A DNA stretch of 64,000 nucleotides from Fuerstiella marisgermanici (GTDB lineage: Bacteria > Planctomycetota > Planctomycetia > Planctomycetales > Planctomycetaceae), in NCBI RefSeq assembly GCF_001983935.1, contig NZ_CP017641.1:7490001-7554000 (forward strand). Direction: 5' to 3'. A program made the translations under genes and the position numbers. Positions 8,172 to 18,262 of the stretch are shown here, piece after piece. Under the pieces are notes generated by a model. That model saw only the letters and a program-made list of their open reading frames with translations. It searched no databases and had not been told where the DNA came from. Every line of letters starts with the position of its first letter. The stretch's first letter is position 1.

Positions 8172-10603
8172 CTCTGTTCCGCAATCTGCTCGGATTCCAG
8201 GGCATGGTGACTTTTGAGCATAGAGATGAATGCTGGCTGCAGTTCCGTCTTCTGTTGCTGCAGATACGCCAGCATCTCCCGGCCTAGTGCCGTGTTGGAC
8301 TGGTGATGCCGCACGCGTTTGTTGATTTGCACAATCTCCATCTGGTCAAACAAGTCAGGGCGTACTCCGGCCTTCGTCCGAGCCGCATGAAAAACGCAGT
8401 CGCTGAAGTGAGCTCCGTCGATGGCATTGAGTCGGTAAATCGGTTTGTTTTCTTCGCTGATTTGAGGTGCAAAACGGCAACGAGCGAATGTGAGGGCACC
8501 ACACAATTCGTCGTCCATTCCTGCGGCAAACCGATCGACCGTACAATCCTGCAGCGTTGCGTCCGCGCTGCTGGCTCCCAGGAACACACAAAGTTGACGG
8601 CAGTTGACAAAGCGAATCGTGGGGTACAGAGCGAATTCGTCGGCGTAGTCCTGCTGAGTTGACGATCCAAGCTGGAAATGAACGTGCTCCGCTGTATCCG
8701 GAGCTGCCGGTTCGATGGATTCCAAACGAATGTTTTCAAACAACATTTCGCAATTGAATCCGGCGTCCGGTCGAGCGTGGTCTCGCTCGCGATCCAGCCG
8801 GTAGTTTCCAGGGGCGAAGATTCGGATCAGTCGAACACCTTCATCCCGCCTGACAACGTCCACGTTGCGGACAGTGATGCGGCGTGGAAAGAAGTGCCGG
8901 CTGTTGTCTTTGTTTTGCGAGAACTTCGCGATCTGAAACATCCACACCGGAGAATTAGAATCGGGGGCGGCCGTGAAATCGAACTGAAAGTTCTCCACCG
9001 TGACCGATCGAGCGCAGCCAATCGGATAGCCATAGTCTGCCGCATCCGGATGGCTGTAGATCACGTTGACCGATCCGTTGCTCACCGGCATCAGTTTGCA
9101 GTTGCGAATGGAGATGTCCCCATCCCATTTGCCCCCGAAGTCTCGTCGCAGATTCAGAAAGCGGTTGCCCGTTTGTTCCGTGTTTTCGATGGTCAGGTCA
9201 CCACCTCCGGTCACTGAGATTCCCCGGAGCCCGATCTGACTGTCCTGAATTGTCAGGTTCCAGCAATGGAAGTGGACATCCACACGGTTCAGACGACATT
9301 GCTGGATTCGAAAATTCTTGTTTAGGTTGGTGCCAAACACGCCCCAGTGCAAACGCGTCCCTTCGGCGGTGAGATTTCGGAAGGTGCAGTTCAGCATTCT
9401 GTTGCCGCTGATTCCATACGTGCCCGCTCCCACTCGCTTTTTGGGATCTTTGCGGTTCTGTTCCCACGGGATCAGGCGGATATTTTCCAGCGTCACATTG
9501 TAGACGCCAGTGAGCGTGTAGAATCCGGAGCGTGGTTCCATAGAAGCATCATGCTTACCGGGTTCCAGGCCGACCCACTGATTCTGAATGATCGTGCGGC
9601 TGCGTTCCACGCGAAACCCGTTGGAGTAGTACCCTGTATATTTTTCGCCCGGGTTGTCGCCGGACAGATAGAATCCGCCTCCGCTAATGATCAGAAAACT
9701 GTCGTCGCAAGGTGTGGCGACCAGTTTGGTGTAGTCTTTGAACGACCACGCGATGTCTCCCAGAATCCGTCCGTCCTCTTCGACATAGAACAGTTCTTCA
9801 CGGTCCCATGATTGTCCGGAATAGCGATCTCCGGAGCGGAAGCCGATCTGGTCATTTTCATCGGCAATACTGATCAAGCAGTTTCGATAGTCGGCCAGTT
9901 CCGGGATGTGGTGAACTCCTGGCTTCAAGTGCTGCAGCAGCGATTCTTTTTGTTCGTCATCCAGTTCGATGGCCTGGCGTTCCTGCTGGCTGGAGACGGC
10001 AAAGCGAGGAATACGCTTTCTGTTGAATCGTTCATCAATGTGAAAGATCGTGTTGCCCCATTCCACATTTGTACGGATGGGGATGGCCGTCGTTTTGGTA
10101 ATCCAGAATTCGCCGCTTGTTTGTACGACGGGCAACTGATGTTGATTGGCGAAGCGATGGGCGGCTTTGATCGAGACGCCGTCATCGTCGGTGCCGTTTC
10201 CCTGAGCTCCAAACATCCGGTAGTTGACTGAATTTCCCGGCACCAGATTCGCGTGTCGTCCACCTTTGAGCTCACGACTGTGAGAGAAGTCATCTTCAGG
10301 CTTGTCAGCCACGACAGAATAAACCGCGCCGCCACCATCTCCCGGAGCATGGAATCCCAGAGTCTGAATCACGTCACCTGGTTGCAGGTCCTCCGCCTGC
10401 TGCATGTGTTTGATCGACTGAAACTGTCGCGTGGGGCGGAATGCCTCGGCGTTCGTTTCCGAGGTCTCCTGTACGGCAGCGGCCAGCGAACGTGAACCGT
10501 GTGCTCCGACAGCTCCGACAGCTCCGGCGGCTCCGGCAGCAGCCAGGGCGGTCAATACGTTGCGGCGATCCACCGGTTGAGAGTGTTGCATTTGGGAATT
10601 CAT
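8168..10603 (-). CDS. Tat-exported right-handed beta-helix (pectate-lyase-like) protein
   Basis: An 811-residue protein with a twin-arginine-type leader (DRRNVLTALAAAGAAGA) and alanine-rich h-region. The mature protein starts with a pectate-lyase superfamily entry block (GDVIQTLGFHAPGDGGGAVYSV, then NYRMFGAQGNGTDDD, residues about 75-145) and continues with many short beta-helix coils rich in NCTFRNL- or IQDSQIGL-like units. Such proteins bind or cleave polysaccharides. No catalytic residues can be assigned with confidence. The ATG at 10591 is an alternative start. It converges on and slightly overlaps the PhoD-like gene. Confidence 0.8.
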   Translation of the reverse strand: MNSQMQHSQPVDRRNVLTALAAAGAAGAVGAVGAHGSRSLAAAVQETSETNAEAFRPTRQFQSIKHMQQAEDLQPGDVIQTLGFHAPGDGGGAVYSVVADKPEDDFSHSRELKGGRHANLVPGNSVNYRMFGAQGNGTDDDGVSIKAAHRFANQHQLPVVQTSGEFWITKTTAIPIRTNVEWGNTIFHIDERFNRKRIPRFAVSSQQERQAIELDDEQKESLLQHLKPGVHHIPELADYRNCLISIADENDQIGFRSGDRYSGQSWDREELFYVEEDGRILGDIAWSFKDYTKLVATPCDDSFLIISGGGFYLSGDNPGEKYTGYYSNGFRVERSRTIIQNQWVGLEPGKHDASMEPRSGFYTLTGVYNVTLENIRLIPWEQNRKDPKKRVGAGTYGISGNRMLNCTFRNLTAEGTRLHWGVFGTNLNKNFRIQQCRLNRVDVHFHCWNLTIQDSQIGLRGISVTGGGDLTIENTEQTGNRFLNLRRDFGGKWDGDISIRNCKLMPVSNGSVNVIYSHPDAADYGYPIGCARSVTVENFQFDFTAAPDSNSPVWMFQIAKFSQNKDNSRHFFPRRITVRNVDVVRRDEGVRLIRIFAPGNYRLDRERDHARPDAGFNCEMLFENIRLESIEPAAPDTAEHVHFQLGSSTQQDYADEFALYPTIRFVNCRQLCVFLGASSADATLQDCTVDRFAAGMDDELCGALTFARCRFAPQISEENKPIYRLNAIDGAHFSDCVFHAARTKAGVRPDLFDQMEIVQINKRVRHHQSNTALGREMLAYLQQQKTELQPAFISMLKSHHALESEQIAEQS

Positions 10604-11262
10604 CGGGGTGTTTCTGTTCCGGTTCAGGTTGGCGACTGCCGTTGTTGGGGCATGTCTGTTTTTGAACCAGGTAGTGTGAACAGTCCGGCTCGGTTTTCAA
10701 CCGCTCAATCGGTCGCCCCGCCCCAGGCAGCTTCGCTGGGCGAGCGTTCATCATCGTGAGGCGTTTTCCGCGTTTTCCGAGCCCACCATGTCATCGCATC
10801 ATTCGAATTCAGTGCAGCAGTTTCCCATTTGTTGTGGACGGTTCGGGCTCGTGGGAAACAGTCGTCAAAGTCCGAACCCCCGAGGTTCAGGCAGCGGGGC
10901 TCGATGTTCGGCATCGATCACGGCCGCGATGAAAAGCCCAAATCGAAAAAATACAGCCGTTTCAGTGCCGCACCTTCAGTTCGGGCTTCCTGAACAAAGG
11001 CTTGTGAGCTTCGGCTGAACGTGTTCTTCGCCAACCTTCGCCGTCCAATTCACCTCACACCCACGCTATCCCCACGTCGTGCGCCAAGCGAAATCAAAGC
11101 CTCACGTGTTATGCCCGAGCGTTTTAAGTGCCCTTGGATGTGACGCATCGACTCAAACAACGGAACCGCTTCCTGCCACCTTTTACCCCTACCGTACCAA
11201 CGCTCCCATGGTTAGGCTGACGCTGGATACGGTTCGTTCTGTGTGACGATTGCCAGAAGTTG
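10604..11262. other. Gene-poor region upstream of the beta-helix gene
   Basis: Roughly 660 bases with no convincing gene. It should contain the promoter of the minus-strand beta-helix gene. It carries one partial copy of a dispersed repeat at 10814-10861, listed separately. The remaining short frames have no leader, motif or ribosome site. Confidence 0.45.
10814..10861 (+). repeat. Dispersed repeat A, short copy
   Basis: A 48-base sequence that shares its core (TTTGTTGTGGACGGTTCGG) with longer copies at 24171 and 26798. Its ends form a hairpin: CAGTTTCCCA pairs with the later TGGGAAACAG with one mismatch. Only the first half of the family unit is present here. Confidence 0.75.
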
Positions 11263-11376
11263 TTTAACCCGTAGCCGAAGGCGCAGGCGTCTTCTCTTCG
11301 GCATCAATGAGTCTTCAGCTTCCGCAACACCAGACCCGCCCCAAGCATCGCCTGCGCCTTCGGCTGCGGGTTAAAC
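11263..11376. repeat. Inverted repeat of about 28 bp arms
   Basis: The left arm at 11263-11289 begins GTTTAACCCG; the right arm at 11349-11376 ends CGGGTTAAAC. They are complementary apart from one mismatch and one single-base gap, with a loop of 59 bases. It lies just beyond the 3' end of the minus-strand small secreted protein gene (11411), so it could act as a transcription end or be a REP-like or MITE-like element. There is no T-tract. Confidence 0.7.
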
Positions 11377-11410
11377 GATCTCCTGACCCCGCCGGCGGAA
11401 TCGACGGCGT

Positions 11411-11839
11411 CTATTCCTTGATTCTTGACGCTTTAAATGTCCAGTTATCGCCCTTTCCGTCCGTGAAAATTCCGCTCCATTCTCCAAGCTTGTCCAACGA
11501 TAACGTCGCGGTCCCTTTCATTTTTAGCATCCGTTTATTCTCTTTTGTGAACACTCTGAAATCGTCGACGTCAATACGTGTCTTCTTACCGTTTGGGCTG
11601 TTCCGGCCTACTTTTTTTGAAAACTCGGGATCTGATGGAGTGTCTTTCTGAAACAGGACATGATTCGACACCCGGAACTGGCCAACCAGTACTTTCGCGG
11701 GTGTCTGCTTCTTTGACATCCTGAACCTCCAGACAGCACCATCGAAGTTGTCTTGAGCGGTCGCGATCGAAACGCAGCACACCGCGAAGAAGACGCACAG
11801 CCCAGGCTTTGCCGCATTCTGTATCGAAAGAGATTTCAT
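11411..11839 (-). CDS. Small secreted protein of unknown function
   Basis: A 142-residue protein with a signal peptide at about residues 1-28 (PGLCVFFAVCCVSIATAQ). The mature part is short, basic and beta-rich, with a GEWSGIFTDGKGDNWTF segment near the end. I recognise no family. The composition suggests a small lipocalin-like or planctomycete-specific exported domain, but that is a guess. It lies alone between a hairpin-forming repeat and an empty region. The start is supported by the leader, not by a strong ribosome site. Confidence 0.65.
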   Translation of the reverse strand: MKSLSIQNAAKPGLCVFFAVCCVSIATAQDNFDGAVWRFRMSKKQTPAKVLVGQFRVSNHVLFQKDTPSDPEFSKKVGRNSPNGKKTRIDVDDFRVFTKENKRMLKMKGTATLSLDKLGEWSGIFTDGKGDNWTFKASRIKE

Positions 11840-12261
11840 TCTGTCGTTTCATTCATGAGATGGTGTTGAACCGGAAGTTATCTATCGCTCGGCCACTGGC
11901 CGAAAGCCTGTGATCAGCCACGGCAGGTCAGGCTTCGCCGACGCTGCAAGTTGAGAAGAAAAGGTCAAGCATTACAAGTTCAGGCAGGGGCGCAAAAGGC
12001 TGCTTTCCAGTGGCCTGAATCGCAGGTCTTGGTTGTGTTTTCCATGACGATGGCTGCCGTCGTTAATCAGGCGGCCAACCGCAAATTGCACGATCAGTCG
12101 ATTTAAGACGAGTCGATCTGACTGGTGCCTATTGAGGTTCGTCCGGGGCGAGGGTTTGGGGGGCGTAACAAAGACCCCGAATTTACTGTAACACAAACTC
12201 AGAATCTCCGCTTTGAGTTCAGGTGACTATTCCCTGAACCTTCAATCTGGAGAGATGCAAA
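11840..12261. other. Intergenic region between two divergent genes
   Basis: About 420 bases between the small secreted protein (minus) and the RTX-like protein (plus). It must contain both promoters. GGAGAG at 12249-12254 is a plausible ribosome site for the ATG at 12262. No gene or repeat was recognised. Confidence 0.45.
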
Positions 12262-13224
12262 ATGTTTGGAAAAAGCAAGAAGTCGCGACGGCAGGCAAAA
12301 CACGTGGTGACGTCCGGTTGTGTGCAATCCCTGGAAGAACGTCGACTAATGACGGGTGACGTTAAGGTCCTTCTCAGTTCGACGGACAGCCGCGACCTGG
12401 TCATTAATGGCGACAACTCATCGAACGATATTTTGATCGAAGAAGTCGGCATCGACCGTATTCGCGTCACTGGACAAAACGGAACGCGAATCAACGGTGG
12501 GATGCGCCCGGTAACGCTGACCGTGACTGATGATGTTAACGTCAACATGAATGGTGGAGATGACAGTGTTACGATACGAAATTTGAATCTCGACAACGCC
12601 TACCACAATGACCTGAACATCAACCTTGGGAGCGGGCGTGACACGCTCAACATTGAGGCTACGGATGTGGCTCGACATGTAAATGCCAAGGGTGGCGACG
12701 GAAACGACTATCTCGGCTTCCGTGAGATCCATGTCGGTGATCTGTTGGTTGATGGTGAATATGGCGACGATAGGTTTAGGTTGAATGAGGTGGTTGCCGA
12801 CGCGTCGGTGACGCTGGATGGTGGAGAAGACTGGGACAGTTTCGAAGTCCGTGACAGCGTTGTTGGAAACGATTTGATCGTCACCGGCGATTCCGGTGAT
12901 GACAGAGTGTTTATTGACGCGATTGACGTCGCGGACGACATTCGCGTCAATCTGGGATCGGGAGATGACGACGTCAACATCTACAGTAGTGACGCAGACG
13001 ACATCTCGGTTGTTGGCGGAACGGGTGATGACTCAGTCGGTCTGAGCTACAACGATGTTGTCGACCAGCTCTATGTCAGCCTCGGTGCTGGCAACGATGA
13101 TCTGTATTTCCCAAGCAATAGTGTCGGACGCCACTATTTCGACGGTGGCACGGGCCGGGACACGTGGTACTCAGGCATCGCAAGCTATTTTTGGTCGTGG
13201 GTGAATTTCTACAACTTTGAGTAG
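12262..13224 (+). CDS. RTX-like calcium-binding repeat protein with LEPR-XLL-like leader
   Basis: A 320-residue acidic protein. Residues 1-35 are basic and contain LEERRLMTG, close to the LEPR-XLL motif found at the start of many large planctomycete surface proteins. The rest is a chain of roughly 20-25-residue units ending in glycine/aspartate turns such as NGGDDSV, GSGRDTL, GGDGNDYL, GDSGDDRV, GSGDDDV, GGTGDDSV and GAGNDDL. These match the calcium-binding turns of RTX/hemolysin-type parallel beta-rolls. It is probably exported and folds on meeting calcium. The tail is aromatic (YFWSWVNFYNFE). No catalytic domain is present. Confidence 0.75.
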   Translation: MFGKSKKSRRQAKHVVTSGCVQSLEERRLMTGDVKVLLSSTDSRDLVINGDNSSNDILIEEVGIDRIRVTGQNGTRINGGMRPVTLTVTDDVNVNMNGGDDSVTIRNLNLDNAYHNDLNINLGSGRDTLNIEATDVARHVNAKGGDGNDYLGFREIHVGDLLVDGEYGDDRFRLNEVVADASVTLDGGEDWDSFEVRDSVVGNDLIVTGDSGDDRVFIDAIDVADDIRVNLGSGDDDVNIYSSDADDISVVGGTGDDSVGLSYNDVVDQLYVSLGAGNDDLYFPSNSVGRHYFDGGTGRDTWYSGIASYFWSWVNFYNFE

Positions 13225-13368
13225 TAATCGATCGGCAGGATACGACGCCTGAGTACCATCGCTTCTCTGGCGTCGTCTGCCCGGCGGCGCTTTATGTGCA
13301 AAGTTCCTTGTACGTCCGACGGAATTGCAAACGGAAATTTTTGACGTTATTCGATTCAGCAGTTGCGG

Positions 13369-13426
13369 TAGGTCAGGCTGTGCCTGACGCGTTTGTGGCT
13401 CGGTGCGTCAGGCAAAGCCTGACCTA
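13369..13426. repeat. GGTCAGGC palindromic repeat, copy 1
   Basis: The arms TAGGTCAGGC...CTGACGC (13369-13390) and GCGTCAGGC...CCTGACCTA (13405-13426) are complementary over 22 bases with at most two mismatches, around a 14-base loop GTTTGTGGCTCGGT. The same unit recurs at 15137-15193 and, degraded, near 16211. It resembles REP-type palindromes. Confidence 0.8.
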
Positions 13427-13601
13427 CGGCTACTCGTGGACGCCCATCGACTTCTCTCCTCATCGTTGCCGGCAATGATAACGTCCTTCCCGCCGGCAGC
13501 TCACGAAAGACTCCGGCCCTGGCGGGGAATTGCGGGCTGCTCGCATTTGGTCCGCACAGCGGACCCTTGTATCTTTGGCGATTGTCTGTGATAGATGGAA
13601 C

Positions 13602-14714
<1,113 letters not shown>

Positions 14715-14720
14715 AATCGA

Positions 14721-14793
14721 GCCCCATCCTTCGTCACCGTCACCTCAGCCGTCACAATCATGCGGTTGAGGTGACGGCGGCGGAGGATGGGGC
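14721..14793 (+). other. Long hairpin directly after the IS110 recombinase
   Basis: The 30-base arm at 14721-14750 (starts GCCCCATCCTTCG) pairs with 14764-14793 (ends GGAGGATGGGGC) at about 26 of 30 positions, around a 13-base loop. It starts seven bases after the recombinase stop. It may be a terminator shared with the convergent gene at 14872, an end structure of the element, or, if this is an IS1111-type element, part of a 3' bridge RNA. There is no T-tract. Confidence 0.65.
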
Positions 14794-14871
14794 GACCCCA
14801 AACCGTCAAAGCAACAACTGTAAGTCATTTCCAGAAAACTCACTTGAATCTCAAGACAGTCGCTACTTGCT

Positions 14872-15087
14872 TCATTTTTTCGGAACTGGCGTCCAGCTTC
14901 CAATTGGAACTGCAAACTCCTCATGGGCACATTCCATGGCCATTTCCAGGGTGTCCTGCAGGTAATCGTAGGTCGACTTGTCGGTGCTGTCAGCATAACG
15001 AATAACGTAGAATCCAACGTCGGATTCGGGGACAATTTCGTAGCGGTGGTGGGCGTGATGCGCGATGTGGGTTGTGCCGGATTGCAT
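14872..15087 (-). CDS. Small cytosolic protein, unknown function
   Basis: A 71-residue protein from an ATG at 15087. It is His-rich at the start (THIAHHAHHRYE), then has a compact alpha/beta part with FYVIRYADSTDKS and a helix TYDYLQDTLEMAMECAHEEF. I do not recognise the family. The frame stays open upstream to 15213, but that part translates a GGTCAGGC palindrome and is not likely to belong to the protein. The gene converges on the IS110 recombinase. Confidence 0.5.
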   Translation of the reverse strand: MQSGTTHIAHHAHHRYEIVPESDVGFYVIRYADSTDKSTYDYLQDTLEMAMECAHEEFAVPIGSWTPVPKK

Positions 15088-15136
15088 TGGTCGACGACGC
15101 TGTAAAGATCGCAATTCGTGATTGAGTTCGCTATGT

Positions 15137-15193
15137 GAGGTCAGGCTTTGCCCGACGCGTTTGTGGCTCGGTTCGTCAGGCAAAGCCTGACCT
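15137..15193. repeat. GGTCAGGC palindromic repeat, copy 2
   Basis: The arms at 15137-15157 and 15174-15193 (CGTCAGGCAAAGCCTGACCT) are complementary with one mismatch, and the loop again reads GTTTGTGGCTCGGT. Same family as the copy at 13369. Confidence 0.8.
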
Positions 15194-15402
15194 ACGGCTA
15201 CTGAAAACCGCATGGCCGTTGCTGGTCACCTCCACGCCCACGGTGATCAGGCATCGCATTCTGCCCAAACTCTCGAGGCCATCGCCTCACACGAAGTGGA
15301 ATGGCGACCCGGCAGATCGTTCCCACGAAACACCAGCTCAGCCGCCAGGAAACGTAAAAAACAAGCGACCCCAAACACCCGCAAAACAAAACAAATACAA
15401 GC

Positions 15403-16026
15403 TTAGTTCCATTGTGCACAGCCTGATCTACGCCTACTTCCGCGCCGGCGCATCCTTCGATACAAGCACACGGGCACAGCGAAAAACAAAAGAAAAGCTG
15501 AAGACGGTTCCGGGACAGGTGATGCACTTACTTCAACAACACCGAACGGTAAATCAGCTCCTGGGTCAGTAAAAATGTCGTGCCACAGTGATGGAGCACC
15601 CCAGTTTGCGAACATGCCAACCCAATCTTCGCCCGCATGACCGCTCGCTGGTTCACCTGGCGCAAAGTTAGAATATGGAGAAATCTCACCACTTGCCCAA
15701 ATGAAATCGCCTTCTGCTACATGATCGCTTAGCCCGATCCACAACGAAATTTTGTTCCGTACAGGAAGATTGTTTTGTATTGCGTAGTTTTCAGCTACCG
15801 CCGAGAACGTGTTGAACACAAAATCGTTTTCCGCCTGTGAGTTGATGGTAGCCAGATGCCCACCGAGCGTGACAGCCTCGGCCTCTGCGTCTAACCACCA
15901 TTTTGTGCCGTCAGCGTCGAGCAAATGATACGTATTCCCACCGAACTGAGCGGTGTGGATAATGCCAGCGTCGAGATTTTTCGAACTCGATGCGAACAAA
16001 ATGGCAATAAAGATGAACCGAATCAT
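15403..16026 (-). CDS. C-type lectin-like PEP-CTERM protein
   Basis: A 207-residue exported protein. A signal peptide (MIRFIFIAILFASSS) is followed by a C-type lectin-like fold: WLDAEAEAVTLGGHLATINSQAENDFV, then WIGLSDHVAEGDFIWASGE and YSNFAPGEPASGHAGEDWVGM. The C-terminus carries the PEP-CTERM sorting signal (VPEPSSAFLLFF, then basic YRRMRRRGSRRR), expected to be processed by an exosortase. It probably binds sugar at the surface. I chose the ATG at 16026, where the leader begins; an in-frame ATG at 16074 adds 16 residues. No exosortase lies in the window. Confidence 0.85.
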   Translation of the reverse strand: MIRFIFIAILFASSSKNLDAGIIHTAQFGGNTYHLLDADGTKWWLDAEAEAVTLGGHLATINSQAENDFVFNTFSAVAENYAIQNNLPVRNKISLWIGLSDHVAEGDFIWASGEISPYSNFAPGEPASGHAGEDWVGMFANWGAPSLWHDIFTDPGADLPFGVVEVSASPVPEPSSAFLLFFAVPVCLYRRMRRRGSRRRSGCAQWN

Positions 16027-16362
16027 TTTCCAATCCACAAATATAATAAAAGGAAAACACGTGTCTTGGAGCATTCTACTGCATCACGCATGTCACAAAT
16101 AGGGGCGGTACGGGGATATACCACACTCGACAATCCTAGGTGGAGTCACCATACAACCACTCGGCGTGGTTCGCAAGGTTGCAGTTTTGTTTGGTTATAA
16201 TGTAGTTATAGATAGGTCAGGCTTTGGCCAATGGAATCAAGGCTTCGTAGGTCAGGCTCCTTGGATAGACCGGAGACATTGGTGACACCCGTTGTGGTGT
16301 TAAAGGTTATTGTTCTAAGGTTTGTTTGACTTGGGATGAAGGAGTCGGGATCGCCCGCCACT
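16027..16362. other. Intergenic region, degraded palindrome only
   Basis: About 340 bases between the lectin gene and the end of the interrupted minus-strand gene. A degraded GGTCAGGC unit lies at about 16211-16260 (GGTCAGGCTTTGGCC, then TAGGTCAGGC). No other gene or structure was recognised. Confidence 0.45.
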
Positions 16363-16549
16363 TCACGATGGCGATTGCAACCCGCGTTGGCGAATTGCGG
16401 CTTCAACCTCTGCCGCAAGAGAAACAAGCACATCTCTTACGTCAGGCGTCGCGAAATCGATGATCTCCCCTGACGGCATTTGTAGCCATGCTGCGGCGTA
16501 AAGACGTGCAATCGTTTTTTCACGTTCACTTGGTTGCACAGTCCCAGGG

Positions 16550-16559
16550 TATGCAGTGC
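16550..16559. repeat. Target site duplication, left copy
   Basis: TATGCAGTGC, identical to 17817-17826 on the other side of the ISAs1-family element. A 10-bp duplication fits this family. Confidence 0.85.
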
Positions 16560-17816
16560 TAGGCGGATTGCGCGACATTGGATAAGATGGTATAGATGGC
16601 AACCTTCAGTGTCAGTGTGATGTTTCACGCTGCTATGTGTGCTGAAATGTTTGAGCCGCGAAAGGATTCCTGCCATGCCTTTGTCCACCAGTTTTGTCGA
16701 TCATTTCTCTGATGTTACGGATCCAAGGCGCGGTGAGCCGGTCTATCCGCTTCAAAATATTCTGTTCATTGCAGTCTGTGCTGTGATCAGTGGCGCGGAT
16801 GATTTTGTCGCGATTGCGAAGTTTGGCAGAACGAAACGAGATTGGTTTGCGAAGTATCTCGATCTGTCCGCAGGGATTCCGTCGCACGATCGTTTCAACG
16901 CCATCCTCGCTCTGATTCGTCCTGCAGAATTTGAAAAGTGCTTACTGAATTGGATCACTTCTCTGCAGAAAATCAGTGACGGACAAATCATCGCGATCGA
17001 TGGTAAGACACTCCGTCGCAGCTATGACAAAGCCAGTGGCAAGTCGGCCATCCACATGGTCAGTGCATGGGCCACAGCCAATCATATCAGTCTCGGGCAA
17101 GTCGTCGTCGATGCGAAGAGTAATGAGATTACGGCGATTCCCAAACTGCTGGAATTGATCGAGGTTTCCGGTGCTTTAGTGACGATTGACGCCATGGGTT
17201 GCCAAACGGAAATCGCGTCGAAGATTGTCGACGCAGAGGCGGACTATTGTCTTGCCGCGAAAGGCAATCAGCCCACGCTACACGCAGGTCTTGTCGCGTT
17301 CTTCGCCGACCATTTGGAAGATGACTTTGCACGCTGTCCGGTGCGACGATTTGAAACGAAAGAAAACACCGGCGGCCGCGAAGATTTGCGACAGTATCTG
17401 ATCTGTCGTGCGCCGGAGGATCTTCCGGACGCACATCGCTGGAAGAACCTGAAGGCGATCGGGATCGCGATCAACAACACTCTCCGCGACGGCAAAATGT
17501 GCATCGGCATCCGCTATTACATTTTAAGCCGTTATGTCTCCGGCCGTCGTTTCGCCGAAGCTGTGCGGAGCCATTGGGGTGTCGAGAACAATTTGCATTG
17601 GCAACTGGACGTCACTTTCCAGGAAGATCAATCGAGGATCCGTAAAGGCCACGCAGACATGAACTTCAGCATCCTTCGCCGCACGGCGTTGAGTCTTCTG
17701 AAAAACGAATCCACAGCCAAGGTGGGGATCAAAAACAAAAGACTCAATGCTGCCTGGGATGAGACATACCTCGCGAAAGTCCTGTTCGGCAAATGACTTA
17801 GCGTGCAATCCCCCTG
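16560..17816 (+). mobile_element. ISAs1-family insertion sequence, 1257 bp
   Basis: The ends are defined by the 10-bp direct repeat TATGCAGTGC (16550-16559 and 17817-17826). The terminal inverted repeats are imperfect: TAGGCGGATTGCGCG on the left and CAGGGGGATTGCACG on the right (read inward), 12 of 15 matching. It contains a single transposase gene in the plus direction. The exact duplication and the clean split of a host gene suggest a fairly recent insertion. Confidence 0.88.
16675..17796 (+). CDS. ISAs1-family DDE transposase
   Basis: A 373-residue transposase. It opens with the family N-terminal block (FVDHFSDVTDPRRGEPVYPLQNILFIAVCAVISGADDF) and has the catalytic triad: Asp in AIDGKTLRRSYDKA, Asp in VTIDAMGCQTEIA, and Glu in HWGVENNLHWQLDVTFQED. 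The length is normal and the frame intact, so the enzyme is probably functional. I chose the ATG at 16675 because AAAGGAT lies seven bases upstream; an in-frame ATG at 16639 adds 12 residues outside the family start. The gene fills nearly the whole element. Confidence 0.92.
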   Translation: MPLSTSFVDHFSDVTDPRRGEPVYPLQNILFIAVCAVISGADDFVAIAKFGRTKRDWFAKYLDLSAGIPSHDRFNAILALIRPAEFEKCLLNWITSLQKISDGQIIAIDGKTLRRSYDKASGKSAIHMVSAWATANHISLGQVVVDAKSNEITAIPKLLELIEVSGALVTIDAMGCQTEIASKIVDAEADYCLAAKGNQPTLHAGLVAFFADHLEDDFARCPVRRFETKENTGGREDLRQYLICRAPEDLPDAHRWKNLKAIGIAINNTLRDGKMCIGIRYYILSRYVSGRRFAEAVRSHWGVENNLHWQLDVTFQEDQSRIRKGHADMNFSILRRTALSLLKNESTAKVGIKNKRLNAAWDETYLAKVLFGK

Positions 17817-17826
17817 TATGCAGTGC
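17817..17826. repeat. Target site duplication, right copy
   Basis: TATGCAGTGC, matching 16550-16559. It lies within the coding sequence of the interrupted minus-strand gene. Confidence 0.85.
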
Positions 17827-18262
17827 CGATTGCGTCGAAGGCATCGGCCACCCACGCTTGCACGGCATTGCCAACTGCAACGTGAGTGTCGCATGACTTT
17901 GCAAACAACTGGCCACGACGAAGTTTGTCCGTTGCAGTCTGGTAGTGACCTGCCTTTTGTTCGATTGCCTTGGTTCTAATGAATCGGTGCCAGTAGTAGT
18001 GGAGCGCGCCAGACTTTGCCGTGAAAGACAAAGGCAGTTCCGTGGCAGTGGGCGCTGATGATAATGATGATGGCGGTTGTGGGGCGACGGACTCGACCTC
18101 AAGATTGCGATTACCTGGCTCTGCCGGTACCGACGCGAGCGTCGTCTTTGGCGTTGAAAGCCTAGCCCATCGGAGGACTGAGTGGCGTTGGTCTGGAAAC
18201 AGCCATGCGAGGAACGTCGCGAGAATACTTAGTGCCCCAAGAAGTAGTCCGAACTCTTGCAT

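Larger units (their letters stand above)
16363..18262 (-). pseudogene. Membrane-anchored protein gene interrupted by an ISAs1-family element
   Basis: The 5' part (18262 to 17817) encodes about 149 residues: an N-terminal membrane segment (GLLLGALSILATFLAWLF), a Pro/Ser-rich linker, and a helical part with HYYWHRFIRTKAIEQKAGHY. The 3' part (16549 to 16363) encodes 61 residues (PGTVQPSEREKTIARLY onward) and ends in a TGA. Joining the two after removing 16560-17816 and one target copy gives one continuous frame (DAIGTAY-PGTVQPSE) of 210 residues. As it stands, the first part runs into the element and stops after YRGIAR. The family was not recognised. The truncated product may still be made. Confidence 0.85.
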
